Assembly: GCA_013115135.1 (NCBI GenBank)
Contig: JABANP010000495.1
Location: 1 to 38,830, forward strand
Direction of reading: 5' to 3'
DNA length: 38,830 nt
Origin: Perkinsus olseni
Taxonomy: Eukaryota; Perkinsozoa; Perkinsida; Perkinsidae
A program made the position numbers and the translations under genes. Under the pieces are notes generated by a model, which saw only the letters and a program-made list of their open reading frames with translations, had not been told where the DNA came from and did no database searches. Shown here piece by piece: positions 1-9,996 of this stretch. Numbering within the stretch: the first letter of the stretch is position 1; the number at the start of each line of letters is the position of its first letter.

Positions 1-424
1 CGCGGTCACCGCGGTTAACGTGAGCCAAGGAACGACGAGTGCGCAAGATTAGTATCTTCGCCCGACGTATCCGACGGTTTCAACGTATCCGTAACGGCCA
101 CGCAGAGGCTGAATTTCTATCACTGCTACTGTACTGTTACAACTGTGGTTCGTACTGTTGCTACGTATTGTGATTGTGGATCGTACGTACTAGCTCTGGT
201 CTGCTGTGTCTCTGATACGACTAGTGCACGTGAGTAGCTATAGATAGCTATAGAAGTATTGGTATTAACGACTGTGATGTTGGGTTCATAGATGGACGTG
301 AACTCTCTCTATTGAGGATTCAGGCGTTGCCAGCAGCGGTCACTTCCCCACCTTCGCTCCACTACGCGGGGTCGACGTCTATTTCTGCGTTTTTTTCCTG
401 CAAGGCTCACCCCGCGACCGCGCA
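1..424 (+). repeat. 5' long terminal repeat (lacks first 2 bases)
   Basis: Base 1 aligns with 9999 of the 3' LTR. Reading both copies side by side I found no substitution. The only differences are one CT unit fewer near 303-310 and two more T near 390-397, so both copies have the same full length of 426. It should contain the promoter and the start of the R region; I cannot place a TATA box or the transcription start with confidence. The homology ends exactly at the CA at 423-424. Confidence 0.95.
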
Positions 425-667
425 TTCTACCGGGATTGCGTTGTCTCCCATGACGTCTGTGATCCTCCTATGTCGTCACGACTCTACCACTGGTCACTGC
501 ATGCTGCGACTACAAGCGCTACACTGACTGGCCCTCTTTGTTCCGCTATCTACAACCCAGCAAGCAGAGAACGTGGACGCGCGCCACGAGGTGGTTAGAT
601 GTCAAGACGACACAGGCTTCAACTATTGCGGTCTGATCTACGTTCACAACAACAACTACAGAGGCAG

Positions 668-689
668 CTCCAGTCGTTTACGACTGGAG
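668..689 (+). other. perfect 9-bp hairpin with TTTA loop
   Basis: CTCCAGTCG at 668-676 pairs perfectly with CGACTGGAG at 681-689 around the 4-nt loop TTTA. It lies 244 nt downstream of the LTR in the untranslated leader. It is the longest perfect stem I saw in the leader and is a candidate packaging or dimerisation element. Confidence 0.6.
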
Positions 690-870
690 TCCCCTCACCC
701 TATGACCGCACGGTAACATGTATCACTGACGACGAGAGATGACCGGTCCCAACCTCACACTAGAACCTCAACTTCGAAAGCTAATGTTCCTACTCTGATG
801 TCTACCTTAGCGGATACTACGTGATGGCACCGAGATTACTGACGCTTACTGACATGGCAGTCTTCGTCTA

Positions 871-1498
871 GTCATGATCACCGGGATCATGTGACTATCA
901 ACAAGGTGAAGTCAGGTCTCAACGTCATTCACGACGGCTAAGACAACGACGTCTATATTTGAAGCTTACCTGCATGGTAGTCCGACCGTTGCCAGCAGAG
1001 CACGATCGCAAGGGATCGTACGATTACAACGTGGTGTGATCTAGCTTCAAGTGGACGACGTCGTGAGACTGGTTTCTACGTTGACTCGCTCTACTACCCC
1101 TACAGTGTGTTCTACGACACACTTACGGTCCTCTACTGCGAGTTGACATAGAAGTACGACGAGGTCAGTTGTGTGGTATTACGATCGTTGCCACACAGCC
1201 GTGAACGCAAGGGTTCACGTGGTTTCAACACGGTGAAACCAGCCTCCACTAAGTTCGACGCTCAGGACGTTCAACGGTAGTCCAGCAGTTATCGTTGACG
1301 ATGGTTACAGGGACCATTCGGGTATCAACACGGTGGATCCGGTCCTGACGTCTAGACGTCTAAATTTTGCGATCAACGGGATCGCATGGTCTCAGCATGG
1401 TGAGACCGACACTGACATTGAGGACGTTGATGGTAGTCCGACAGTTGCCTTCAACGACGGTCACATGGGACCGTTCGGTTTTCAACAAGGTGGATCCG
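871..1498 (+). other. array of paired covarying hairpins (structured RNA repeat)
   Basis: Six degenerate units, each with a first hairpin H1 followed by H2. H1 stems: 874-879/885-890, 1002-1007/1014-1019, 1201-1206/1213-1218, 1301-1306/1312-1317, 1368-1374/1380-1386, 1457-1462/1469-1474. H2 stems: 893-900/907-913 (one bulged base), 1022-1028/1035-1041, 1221-1227/1234-1240, 1321-1327/1334-1340 (imperfect), 1388-1394/1401-1407, about 1478-1485/1492-1498 (imperfect). The stems differ in sequence, yet pairing is kept, fully in most. Loops are conserved as R-C-N-N-G-G (GCAAGG, ACGTGG, ACACGG, GCATGG, ACATGG, ACAAGG), some H1 loops one base shorter. Several units are preceded by a GGTAGTCC...GTTGCC-like stretch. 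Changing stems with constant loops imply an RNA-level function. Confidence 0.7.
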
Positions 1499-2183
1499 AC
1501 CTCATGTCACCTCTACGGGCTATGGTGAGACGTCTACCACATCCCGTTCGCGGTTGAAGTAGTTGCTCCTATGGTATGCCCAGGACCTCTACCACGGTAC
1601 GTAACTCCAACCACATCGACTACTATAACCTGGGGATTCTACTTCAACTGCATCTACTGTGTACGCCACCATCTGACGTACACTGACGTGGGTTCCGATG
1701 GTATGGTCGCCTAACAGCTGCTATGCCCGCCCGGGATGGTTCCCACTGGTACTCTTCAGAGTACCAACTTCATCGACATTCCCCTGATGACTTCAGCATC
1801 ACCAAGGTGGACGTCACGTAACGTCTAGTCTCTTACCTGCTGCGTCATCGGTGGCTAAGTTGGGCTATTCGTTACCTCTTCAAGCCCCTACGGTCTGGCG
1901 ATACGTGATTCAACTTATCTTCGACGCTAACGTATCATATGACCCAGGTTACTCTATATCTACGGCTACTAGAAGAGTGACCCTGTACCTCATGGTTAGT
2001 CTTATGACGAAGACCCTCTATGGTGGTATAGTGAGTAGTCAACTACGTCTATTTGACGACTTATTCACTTTATATATAGACGTTTGAGTTATAACGTCAA
2101 TTCAAGAGGAGATTGGCATTGGTTGGAACCAATACGTGGTAATCAATACCAGCGACTTGTTATATTCGCACTCTCCTATCTGT

Positions 2184-5100
2184 ATGCCTGCTAACCCCGA
2201 CAACAACGACAACAACAACGGCATTGGTGTTGGCGCTGGCACCTCCATTGGTATCAACACCGACCCCAACGTCGTTCCGCCAGCTGTGTTCAGAAGGCCA
2301 CTACTTCTGGACCCCCGAGGCCGTCAGGCCAGCCTATTCCGCATGGACCTCCCCCACAAGTATATCACGACAACCCCTCAACAACGACTCTGGTCAGGTT
2401 TACGGACCCTTCCCCTCGGTCGTGAACCCATCCCTGTTCCACCCCCACCACCACCCCTGTACATTCCGGCTGACTACCCCCCCAAACCCGTCGCACATTT
2501 CAAGAACAAGCTGACGCTCTATCGGAAGACACCCTCCACTCCAGTCAGAGAGGAGGTGGCTCTCGTCGACGACCCTCAACGACGCCAATATGAGTCGGAC
2601 GACGGAAGTTCAGCTGGAAGCTACTACCGTAAGGGAAGAAGACCCAGAAGATCAAGATCCTCTTCAAGTGATTCCTCCGAGGAACCACGCAGACGTCAAC
2701 GTGCTCATGGACGACTACCAAGAGGATCTGGTCTAACCTCTGGCGCGTACTACGTGCCTCCCCAACGTGGTACGACAACTACTGATCGGTGCTATGGATG
2801 CGGCCATCGTCGTTGTCAAAACCCCATCACGGTGAAGGACTTCGACACCATGCAGAACGTGATCCGTACTCTCAAGCCTGAGAAGAACTTCGAGGGCGCT
2901 AAGGACGACCGTTCTGGTACGACTTGGGTCGCGCAGATGCACCACGAGACCGAAGGCCACCCTGACGTTGTACGTTACCTATGGCTGAAGAGGTACACGT
3001 CAGCTAAGGTGTGGAATGAAGTAACTGGTGGTATGATTCCTCCTACACGTTGTTATCACGCCTATGAACGACAAGTTAAGAAGATCATCAAACAGCTACG
3101 GAAGACGTTCGACACTGATGAACACCTGCACAAGACGGAGCACACCTTCAACAACTGCGCTCAAGGCAAGGGTTCTGTCTACGACTTTGTTGAACGTCTG
3201 GAAGACTTGAGCACCGAGCTTTACCACTTGGGGTCCCCGGTTCTGGAGTACAAACTCAAGTGGAAGCTCTACAACGGCTTGAACAACAACGAACTACGGC
3301 TCCGTGTGAACGACCACTTGGACGACAAGGAAGTGAGCTACGCTGAGTTCAAGGAGGTGGTCCTACGTCAGCACCGACGTATGACTAATGCCCCCGACCG
3401 CAAGGACGACGGGGAGCGCGATGGTACATCACGTCGAGACGGTTCACAGGGCAGCTACGGTCGACGTTATAGTCCTAATGATCGACGACCCTGGCAACGA
3501 CAGCCCTACCGTAAACGTGAAGACTCCATTCACTCTGTGGAACGTGCCGATGACGACTACACGACGGATGGTGAAGGCTCATCTCTACATCACGTCAATA
3601 TGGGCCGTGATCTATCCGGACTGAAGTGTTATCGCTGTCTACGACGTGGACATTCGGCAAAGGAGTGCTCCCAAGACCAGCCCGCTGATCTCGCGACGCG
3701 TTGTCGTATATGTGGTAACCCACGTCATACGGCAGACGCGTGCAGGATCAAGAGCGATAGACTACACTGTTACCGATGTGATCAACCTGGACACTTAGCC
3801 TACGTCTGTACGTCTAAGAACTCCAAGTCTAAGTCGAGCTCCTCGAGACGAACACCAACCCCAAGGCTAACGAGTTCCGTCGACATGATAATCGACGCTG
3901 GTCGTGGTCAAGTTCAACTACCACGACATGTCCATACCACTACTACTTCTCCCAGACGTCAGACGACTAGCTATTCTGCTCCTATGATGATGGTCATCGG
4001 TAACGTCAAGGTTGAAGGTACCGTCACCCCGGCTCTCTTTGACACTGGCGCCGAGGTCTCACTTATCACCGAGTCTGCCTTACGTCGCCTGGCTCCTGAC
4101 GCTATAGTTACGAGCTCTATCACTCGCCACATCGCTGTGGCCGACGGTGGTGCCTTACAGGTGAATGGCACGACTCGACTGACGGTGTCGACTGACAAGA
4201 TCGCTATTGACGACGAATTTATTGTCATCACTGACGACTTGTCCGTCCCCGTGCTGCTTGGTTGTCCTACACTTGGCAAACTGAAGACGACCATCCAGAT
4301 CAACCCCGAGGGTATGCACGTCATCACTAACGACGAGCACGACTTCTCCCCCTACGAACCAGAGAAGATGGTCAGATTTGCTCAACCAGGAGAGGGTGAA
4401 CTATCAGATGACCGTGACAGAGAGTACATCCTGACGTCATACAAGATCAACCACGTTCATCAACTATTCCTACGTCAGGATAAATACACTACTACTCTGC
4501 CCAACGGTATGCTGGAGGACATCATCTACTCCGACGCCAACATCTACCCACAACACTCCTTTTTGGGCCGGGCCGACTGTAACCACTCGGGGAAAGATCC
4601 TACGACTAAGTACTACGTCCACTATGCGGCGACTCCACCAACTACTACGACCACTAAGGACTCCATGACCCCCCACAAAATTGATGACATCATGGAGAAA
4701 GAAGAAGACGCCGACGTTCACTCAGACGACAACCTACCCCCTTGGGAAGTCCTTATTCGTCAGTGGATACAGGACGACTCAACTCCCCTTGGTAGAGCCT
4801 CTGTACGTGTACCCTGGCTCAACGACGAACGTCCTCCGTTCAACTTCAAGAACGCGGCGGAGAGGGGTGCAGCATCAGTTAGACGACTTACTCCAGATCA
4901 ACGCCAATCCTTCGAAGCTGCACTACAGGCCTACGTTGAACGAGGATTCTGCGTCATTGTCAAAGACAACAACGTCGGTGGTAGATACTCTATCCCTACG
5001 TTCAACGAGTGTCAAGATGCCTGGGACGCCATGACACGTGGTACGGCCTTAGAAGGCACGGTGGTTATCAAACCGTACCACTTTACGCCTTCCCACATGG

Positions 5101-8100
5101 TGTTCCGAGACCATCACCCAACGACACCGTGCCGTATAGTCCTGGACTTCCGCAAGTTGAACCAGTTTGCTGCACGTGGTGGGAAGTCCCAGAACGACTT
5201 ACAAGGTGTCCTACTACAACTACGGAGCTTCCGGTACTTCATCTCGGCAGACGTCTCAAAAGCGTTCTGTCAGATAAAAGCGTCGCTCTACGACGTCGGC
5301 TACTCCAGCTACACGTGTATCGGCAACTACACCGTCTTGTGGTCTAGTATTGCCTTCGGCAGCAACAACGCCCCGTGTATGCTGGAAGCTTGTACTCACG
5401 ACGTAGTCACCGAGATCAACGGTTTAGTCCAGACAGCTAAGGACAACATGACGGGCCCCAGAGAAGACTTGACGACTGAAGAGCCTCCACGTCTCTCGTA
5501 CACGCAAGTCGAGAGAGCCTTACTCAGGCCATCTGCGACTGGTGTCGAGTATATCTTACGTGGTCCCAAGACCCCCTTACGTATGTTCTTGCTCAAGTAC
5601 GTCGATGACCTCTTCTTTGGCGCAAAGACTAAGGAAGGAGCCTGCGAGTCGTACGACTTCGGCTCGTACGTCTTCGGTGGACATGGCTTCAAGTCTGATC
5701 CTGTCAAGAACTTCTGCAACTGGCTCGTAAGTAAAGACAATCACGATCTGAAGAAGTCAGTCCTTGGCTACGTTCTACGACTAAGCCAAGATAAGTTCCA
5801 CGCGGTCTACTCCGGACACGTCCCCGACGGTAGAGTCACTAAACTACAGGCTTGTGCTGCTCTGGCATCGCTCTACGACCCCCTGGGCCTGTACGTTGAA
5901 CTAGACCTACAAGGACGTTTGCTATGGAGAAAGATCTGCAACAACCACAAGAGCTGGGACGACGTCTTGTCCGACGATCTGGTACGACGTATCAGAGGCT
6001 GGGTTACTCTGTTCTCCGACGTTACTACCACCGTCGGGTTTGAGAGGTATATCGACTTGGAGAATTACCCCTTATTGGTATCCTCTGATGCCTCCGGTGA
6101 ATGTTGGGGGGTTGACGTACGGTGCATCAACGGTGAGAACACTACGACTAGGGTGATGGCACGTGGTGGGGTATTCCCACTAACTCAGTCTAAGTGGAGT
6201 ATTCCACGTAAGGAGCTGGTCGCCTTATACCGTGCTCTTCTATGGATCCGATCCACGTCTGCCTACCTCCCTGTCAAGACTCACCTACGTCCTCATCAAT
6301 CCCCATTGGAGCCATTGGTACCACAACTCCCAGCACGTCAAGTAACCCTCCTATGCGATAGTGAGGTCACCGTCTATCGCTTACGTCGTCCAAGCCGCGA
6401 CAAGAAGCTTCCCATAGTGGAAAGACGTCGCCTCAAGGAGATTCGACAGATGTGTCAACAACTTGACGTCATCATTAAGCACATCCCCTCGGAGTTGAAC
6501 TACGCTGACGCCATCTCTCGTGCTAAGTTCAACGGCACAGGCTTAGACGGTGCCTCCGTCTACAAGGCGATGTCGGTCAGCGAGGTTGTCTACGACTACC
6601 GAGAAGTTAGTGACGAAGAGTTGGAAGACGACTTTGGCGACAACAACGACATAAGGCCTTCTCCATCGGCTACTAACATTCCCGTGGCTAACGCCACTAA
6701 CCAACTTGATCAACCGGACGAGAAGGCTACGACTAACTCCGACCCTGTCACTAACGTTCCCGTGGCTAACGCCACTAACCAACAAACTCAACGGGAGGAG
6801 ACGACAACTACCAACTCTGAAGAGGTCACTAACGTTCCCGTGGCTAACGCCACAACCAACCTCAAGGCAACGGTCATGATGCTCAATGACGACGGTATAG
6901 ATCTCCCTAACTACGAGAACTTATCCGTCGAGGAACAAGACGACCTACGACTACTCGAGCGGTATGCACGACCGGTTGAGGATGTTGACCAAGAACTGCA
7001 GCAAGATGGTCGTTATGAACGTTGCCTCACTGCATGTCTACGACGTGCCCAAGAGTTGGACGATGACTTGATCGACTTTAAGAACCTCTTGCTTGAGCGA
7101 GTCACTCTCAAGGTATTGGGTGCCAAGAACGGCAAGCTTAGACGACTAGCACGTATCTGCTATGTCGACGAGGACGGCCTAGTACGACGACACCCGAGCC
7201 CTGAACGACTCCGCAAGGTGGAAGAAGATGTCAATGGTGTGATCTACCTCGGCAACAACTCCTATACGTCAGCCTTGATCAAAGTCTTGGCCGTCATTTA
7301 CCACTACAAACATTTACATCTAGGAGCACGTCGGGTGTGTAATCTACTACAACGAAGACTCTACTGTAAGAAGATGACTCGGTTGGTACAGTCCACCCTG
7401 AAGACCTGCACGTCCTGTATCAAGGCACGTGCGACTAGGCAGTTCAACTACGTCACCAACCACGTTCAAGACTTGCTCACTACTGGGCTCTGGCAAGTGG
7501 TAGGGGTTGACGTCACAGGCCCCTATGGCAAGGCCCCTCGGGCTACGCCAGGTCAAGGTGAATCTCACTACGTTCTACTAGTTCAAGATTACGTGAGTGG
7601 GTTCACCGCAGCACGTCCTCTCCACGACTCTAAGTCCAAGAGCATTGCCGACGGACTACACGGTATCTTCTGCGAGCACGGCTCACCATCAGTGGTGCTA
7701 TCAGATCACGATACCACTAGCCTTATAACAAGGAACGTCCGCCGAGTTCTACAACGGCATGGTACCAAGCACTACGTCCTCCCCGGCTATGGCCAGTACT
7801 TGTCCTTCTGGGAACGATCTCACAAGGACATGGTGGACGTCGTGAAGGCCGTCAGAGAGTCTCGACATACGACTGAGAGGTCTAACGTGGACGACACCTT
7901 CATCAACGACTACCTACTCTCTGTACGGGCCTATAATACCACACCACGTGGTTGGGCAAATGCTAGCCCAGCAGAGCTGCACTACGTCTACAAGGGGCGA
8001 CTACCAGGCGACCAAGAAGGCCTGTCTGAGCTCGTCGACTGGGAATCCCTACGTCTAAAGCATACCGACGTTGACATTATCAAGACTCTTCGGGAGGCTA

Positions 8101-9566
8101 TCCCTATGGCCGACGCTGTCAAGCAACGCACGTCCTCTACCCTCAACGACTACCTTGACTACTGGAGACTGAAGCAAGAGCGACTGCTTGAACGGTATGC
8201 ACGTGAACGAGAGGGCAGCTACATTCCCAAGGTCTACGACGTCGTGTTCACTACTAAGGCTGGAGACGTACAACTCGGAGGGCATCTGGAAACGTCATGG
8301 TCAGGACCATCCACAATCACCAAGCTACGTGGTTCCTCTGTCGTGGAAGTCACGCCAGGCATTATCCTGCCAGGCATCGGAGGTGTCAACAGCAACGACG
8401 ATATGACTGAGGTCCACGTCCCTGTGGGCTACGGCGAACCCCAGACTTATCCTCTGAAGAACGTCTACTACGCCTCCGGTCTGCATGACGTCATCTACAA
8501 GTACTACACCAAGGGTACACGTGTCTTCGTGGACTCTGACGGTACCATCAAGAGCATGGGCATCGACCTCAACAACGACTTGGAGTTAATGCGACGTCAA
8601 CGGTATGACACTGCGATGAGCAAAGCCGTCTGGCCACCAGCTCAACCAGATGACCATGAGGACGGCCAACTCGACGACATCATCCACCAACGAGGTGATG
8701 AGGAAGACGTCATACCGGATGTCATCGAAAACGGTATTCACCAACAAGGATGCCAAGAGGCTGTCATACCAGACGTCATGGACGACGACATTCAGAGCAA
8801 CGACCCTATTATTTCTGGACGTGGAGCTATGATTCCTCAGGACGCGTCCGTCGTGGACGAAGGTCGCAATTCTGGACGACTAATTGAAAAGTCCACTAGA
8901 AGAGGCGATCCTAAAGGTGGAGATGGGCTAACTACAACGCCGTCAAGAAACGTCAGTGAACCTCATGTTGAAGACACGGTTGACTTTGCTGCTGACGAGG
9001 AGACTGATGGAGATCGACGACGACTTAGCCCCGGAGTACCTGACGAGGAGGAGAACCATGACGACAACGGCGAACCCCCTGAGACGTTCATGACCCCATC
9101 GAGTAGAGCGACTGATGAAGAAGAACGGCTTGCCACTACTACTGGTAACGTACCGACTACTTCAAGGGCGACTACGAGATCGAGGCGATCCAGCACGTCA
9201 ACGAGGAGCTTCACCACACGACTCGAGGAGCTCCGCGAATCCCTTGGTACCTCTACACGTCATACATATGGTAAGTTCGTCAATACCGCTCCCATGAACG
9301 GCTCTCTAGTCGTATTGGTCGACGCTGACTACACGGGGTTGGCCCGCGTTATCAACCACGACGACCAAGGACGGGCGGTCTTGCAACCCATGGACGTGAT
9401 ACAAGAAGGAGTGCTGACCAAGACGGAAGACAACGAGACCAAGGGCCAACTACACGTCAATATCGACAACATCATCTACGTGAGACCGTCCAACCGATCA
9501 CTTACAAGAGCGAGAGGTAAGGATCTACGTGAGCTGCTCGCTTACATTGACGACTACATGCAGTAG
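2184..9566 (+). CDS. Gag-Pol polyprotein of BEL/Pao retrotransposon
   Basis: The frame is open from GTG at 2136; the first ATG is 2184, used here. Residues below are counted from 2136. An Arg/Ser-rich Gag region (about 150-190) precedes three CCHC zinc knuckles starting at C498, C523 and C545 (nucleocapsid). Aspartic protease has DTGA at 636. Reverse transcriptase has catalytic D1039 in SADVSKAF and YVDD at 1155-1158, followed by DPLGL at 1248. RNase H acidic residues fit D1318, E1360, D1408 and D1458. Integrase has a zinc-binding region (H near 1723-1728, C1758, C1761) and a D1792, D1857, E1893 triad with 35 residues between the last two. About 480 further residues have no domain I recognise. 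Gag and Pol are in one frame without a frameshift or stop, so relative dosage must be set otherwise. All catalytic residues are present and nothing is broken. Confidence 0.93.
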   Translation: MPANPDNNDNNNGIGVGAGTSIGINTDPNVVPPAVFRRPLLLDPRGRQASLFRMDLPHKYITTTPQQRLWSGLRTLPLGREPIPVPPPPPPLYIPADYPPKPVAHFKNKLTLYRKTPSTPVREEVALVDDPQRRQYESDDGSSAGSYYRKGRRPRRSRSSSSDSSEEPRRRQRAHGRLPRGSGLTSGAYYVPPQRGTTTTDRCYGCGHRRCQNPITVKDFDTMQNVIRTLKPEKNFEGAKDDRSGTTWVAQMHHETEGHPDVVRYLWLKRYTSAKVWNEVTGGMIPPTRCYHAYERQVKKIIKQLRKTFDTDEHLHKTEHTFNNCAQGKGSVYDFVERLEDLSTELYHLGSPVLEYKLKWKLYNGLNNNELRLRVNDHLDDKEVSYAEFKEVVLRQHRRMTNAPDRKDDGERDGTSRRDGSQGSYGRRYSPNDRRPWQRQPYRKREDSIHSVERADDDYTTDGEGSSLHHVNMGRDLSGLKCYRCLRRGHSAKECSQDQPADLATRCRICGNPRHTADACRIKSDRLHCYRCDQPGHLAYVCTSKNSKSKSSSSRRTPTPRLTSSVDMIIDAGRGQVQLPRHVHTTTTSPRRQTTSYSAPMMMVIGNVKVEGTVTPALFDTGAEVSLITESALRRLAPDAIVTSSITRHIAVADGGALQVNGTTRLTVSTDKIAIDDEFIVITDDLSVPVLLGCPTLGKLKTTIQINPEGMHVITNDEHDFSPYEPEKMVRFAQPGEGELSDDRDREYILTSYKINHVHQLFLRQDKYTTTLPNGMLEDIIYSDANIYPQHSFLGRADCNHSGKDPTTKYYVHYAATPPTTTTTKDSMTPHKIDDIMEKEEDADVHSDDNLPPWEVLIRQWIQDDSTPLGRASVRVPWLNDERPPFNFKNAAERGAASVRRLTPDQRQSFEAALQAYVERGFCVIVKDNNVGGRYSIPTFNECQDAWDAMTRGTALEGTVVIKPYHFTPSHMVFRDHHPTTPCRIVLDFRKLNQFAARGGKSQNDLQGVLLQLRSFRYFISADVSKAFCQIKASLYDVGYSSYTCIGNYTVLWSSIAFGSNNAPCMLEACTHDVVTEINGLVQTAKDNMTGPREDLTTEEPPRLSYTQVERALLRPSATGVEYILRGPKTPLRMFLLKYVDDLFFGAKTKEGACESYDFGSYVFGGHGFKSDPVKNFCNWLVSKDNHDLKKSVLGYVLRLSQDKFHAVYSGHVPDGRVTKLQACAALASLYDPLGLYVELDLQGRLLWRKICNNHKSWDDVLSDDLVRRIRGWVTLFSDVTTTVGFERYIDLENYPLLVSSDASGECWGVDVRCINGENTTTRVMARGGVFPLTQSKWSIPRKELVALYRALLWIRSTSAYLPVKTHLRPHQSPLEPLVPQLPARQVTLLCDSEVTVYRLRRPSRDKKLPIVERRRLKEIRQMCQQLDVIIKHIPSELNYADAISRAKFNGTGLDGASVYKAMSVSEVVYDYREVSDEELEDDFGDNNDIRPSPSATNIPVANATNQLDQPDEKATTNSDPVTNVPVANATNQQTQREETTTTNSEEVTNVPVANATTNLKATVMMLNDDGIDLPNYENLSVEEQDDLRLLERYARPVEDVDQELQQDGRYERCLTACLRRAQELDDDLIDFKNLLLERVTLKVLGAKNGKLRRLARICYVDEDGLVRRHPSPERLRKVEEDVNGVIYLGNNSYTSALIKVLAVIYHYKHLHLGARRVCNLLQRRLYCKKMTRLVQSTLKTCTSCIKARATRQFNYVTNHVQDLLTTGLWQVVGVDVTGPYGKAPRATPGQGESHYVLLVQDYVSGFTAARPLHDSKSKSIADGLHGIFCEHGSPSVVLSDHDTTSLITRNVRRVLQRHGTKHYVLPGYGQYLSFWERSHKDMVDVVKAVRESRHTTERSNVDDTFINDYLLSVRAYNTTPRGWANASPAELHYVYKGRLPGDQEGLSELVDWESLRLKHTDVDIIKTLREAIPMADAVKQRTSSTLNDYLDYWRLKQERLLERYAREREGSYIPKVYDVVFTTKAGDVQLGGHLETSWSGPSTITKLRGSSVVEVTPGIILPGIGGVNSNDDMTEVHVPVGYGEPQTYPLKNVYYASGLHDVIYKYYTKGTRVFVDSDGTIKSMGIDLNNDLELMRRQRYDTAMSKAVWPPAQPDDHEDGQLDDIIHQRGDEEDVIPDVIENGIHQQGCQEAVIPDVMDDDIQSNDPIISGRGAMIPQDASVVDEGRNSGRLIEKSTRRGDPKGGDGLTTTPSRNVSEPHVEDTVDFAADEETDGDRRRLSPGVPDEEENHDDNGEPPETFMTPSSRATDEEERLATTTGNVPTTSRATTRSRRSSTSTRSFTTRLEELRESLGTSTRHTYGKFVNTAPMNGSLVVLVDADYTGLARVINHDDQGRAVLQPMDVIQEGVLTKTEDNETKGQLHVNIDNIIYVRPSNRSLTRARGKDLRELLAYIDDYMQ
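6672..6860 (+). repeat. in-frame 26-residue repeats between RNase H and integrase
   Basis: The peptide TN(I/V)PVANAT occurs three times at 26-codon spacing, inside a Thr/Asn/Glu-rich linker between the RNase H and integrase regions. The third copy is partial. The intervening residues differ more than the repeated core. It probably acts as a flexible spacer (inference). Confidence 0.8.
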
Positions 9567-9996
9567 CGCTAGCCCTCGCGGGCCCCAGGGTTATTTCTAT
9601 GGCCTTAGGGGCGCCGATTGTAGCCACAGTGACGTAGTCGTATGCTCTAACGTCAGATCGTTATTGAGGCTCTCGTAGACATTGTCTAGCGTGTGACGCG
9701 GAGCATCTTGCCCACTTACACGTTCTTGACAATTCCTTAGTTGCGCTGGGCGATCATCGTTCCTCGCCAGTGTTACGTCTTTCTATTAGCCTTAGAGATG
9801 GTTAACGTCTTTCCCTCCAGTTCTTAGTACGTCTCGACGCTTTGAGGAAGGCCGAACAACGTGTGTACTACCATGACTGCGACGAGGACGACTCCAAGTA
9901 GCTTTGGTTTTCGACGACGAGAATGATGAGACGACTAAGATGATGATATGACGACTAAGTGGACTTTTTGATCTTTGACTTCTTTCCCGTGGCCAA
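9567..9996 (+). other. retrotransposon 3' untranslated region
   Basis: Between the polyprotein stop and the 3' LTR there is no ORF. The bases just before the LTR are pyrimidine-rich rather than the purine tract usually needed to prime plus-strand DNA. A purine-rich stretch lies a little upstream, about 9920-9962. Confidence 0.7.

Larger units (their letters stand above)
425..2183 (+). other. retrotransposon untranslated leader
   Basis: About 1.76 kb separates the LTR from the first in-frame ATG of the polyprotein. No ORF of convincing length or composition lies here. No TGG-starting tRNA primer-binding site directly follows the LTR; the first TGG downstream is near 491. The leader is full of short inverted repeats (see 668-689, 871-1498, 1347-1360 and 1748-1765). 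The last is a 7-bp stem with loop TTCA; 1347-1360 is a perfect 14-bp palindrome. It probably carries packaging, dimerisation or translation signals (inference). Confidence 0.7.

Noticed and set aside
2136..2183. GTG start of the polyprotein at 2136
   Set aside because: GTG is not expected as a start codon in a eukaryotic element, and an ATG occurs 16 codons later at 2184.
2224..9297. ORFs of 60-118 codons on both strands inside the Gag-Pol region
   Set aside because: They are shadows of the long polyprotein frame, without domains or continuity.
9567..9996. env-like gene downstream of the integrase
   Set aside because: No ORF, signal peptide or membrane segment lies between the polyprotein stop and the 3' LTR.
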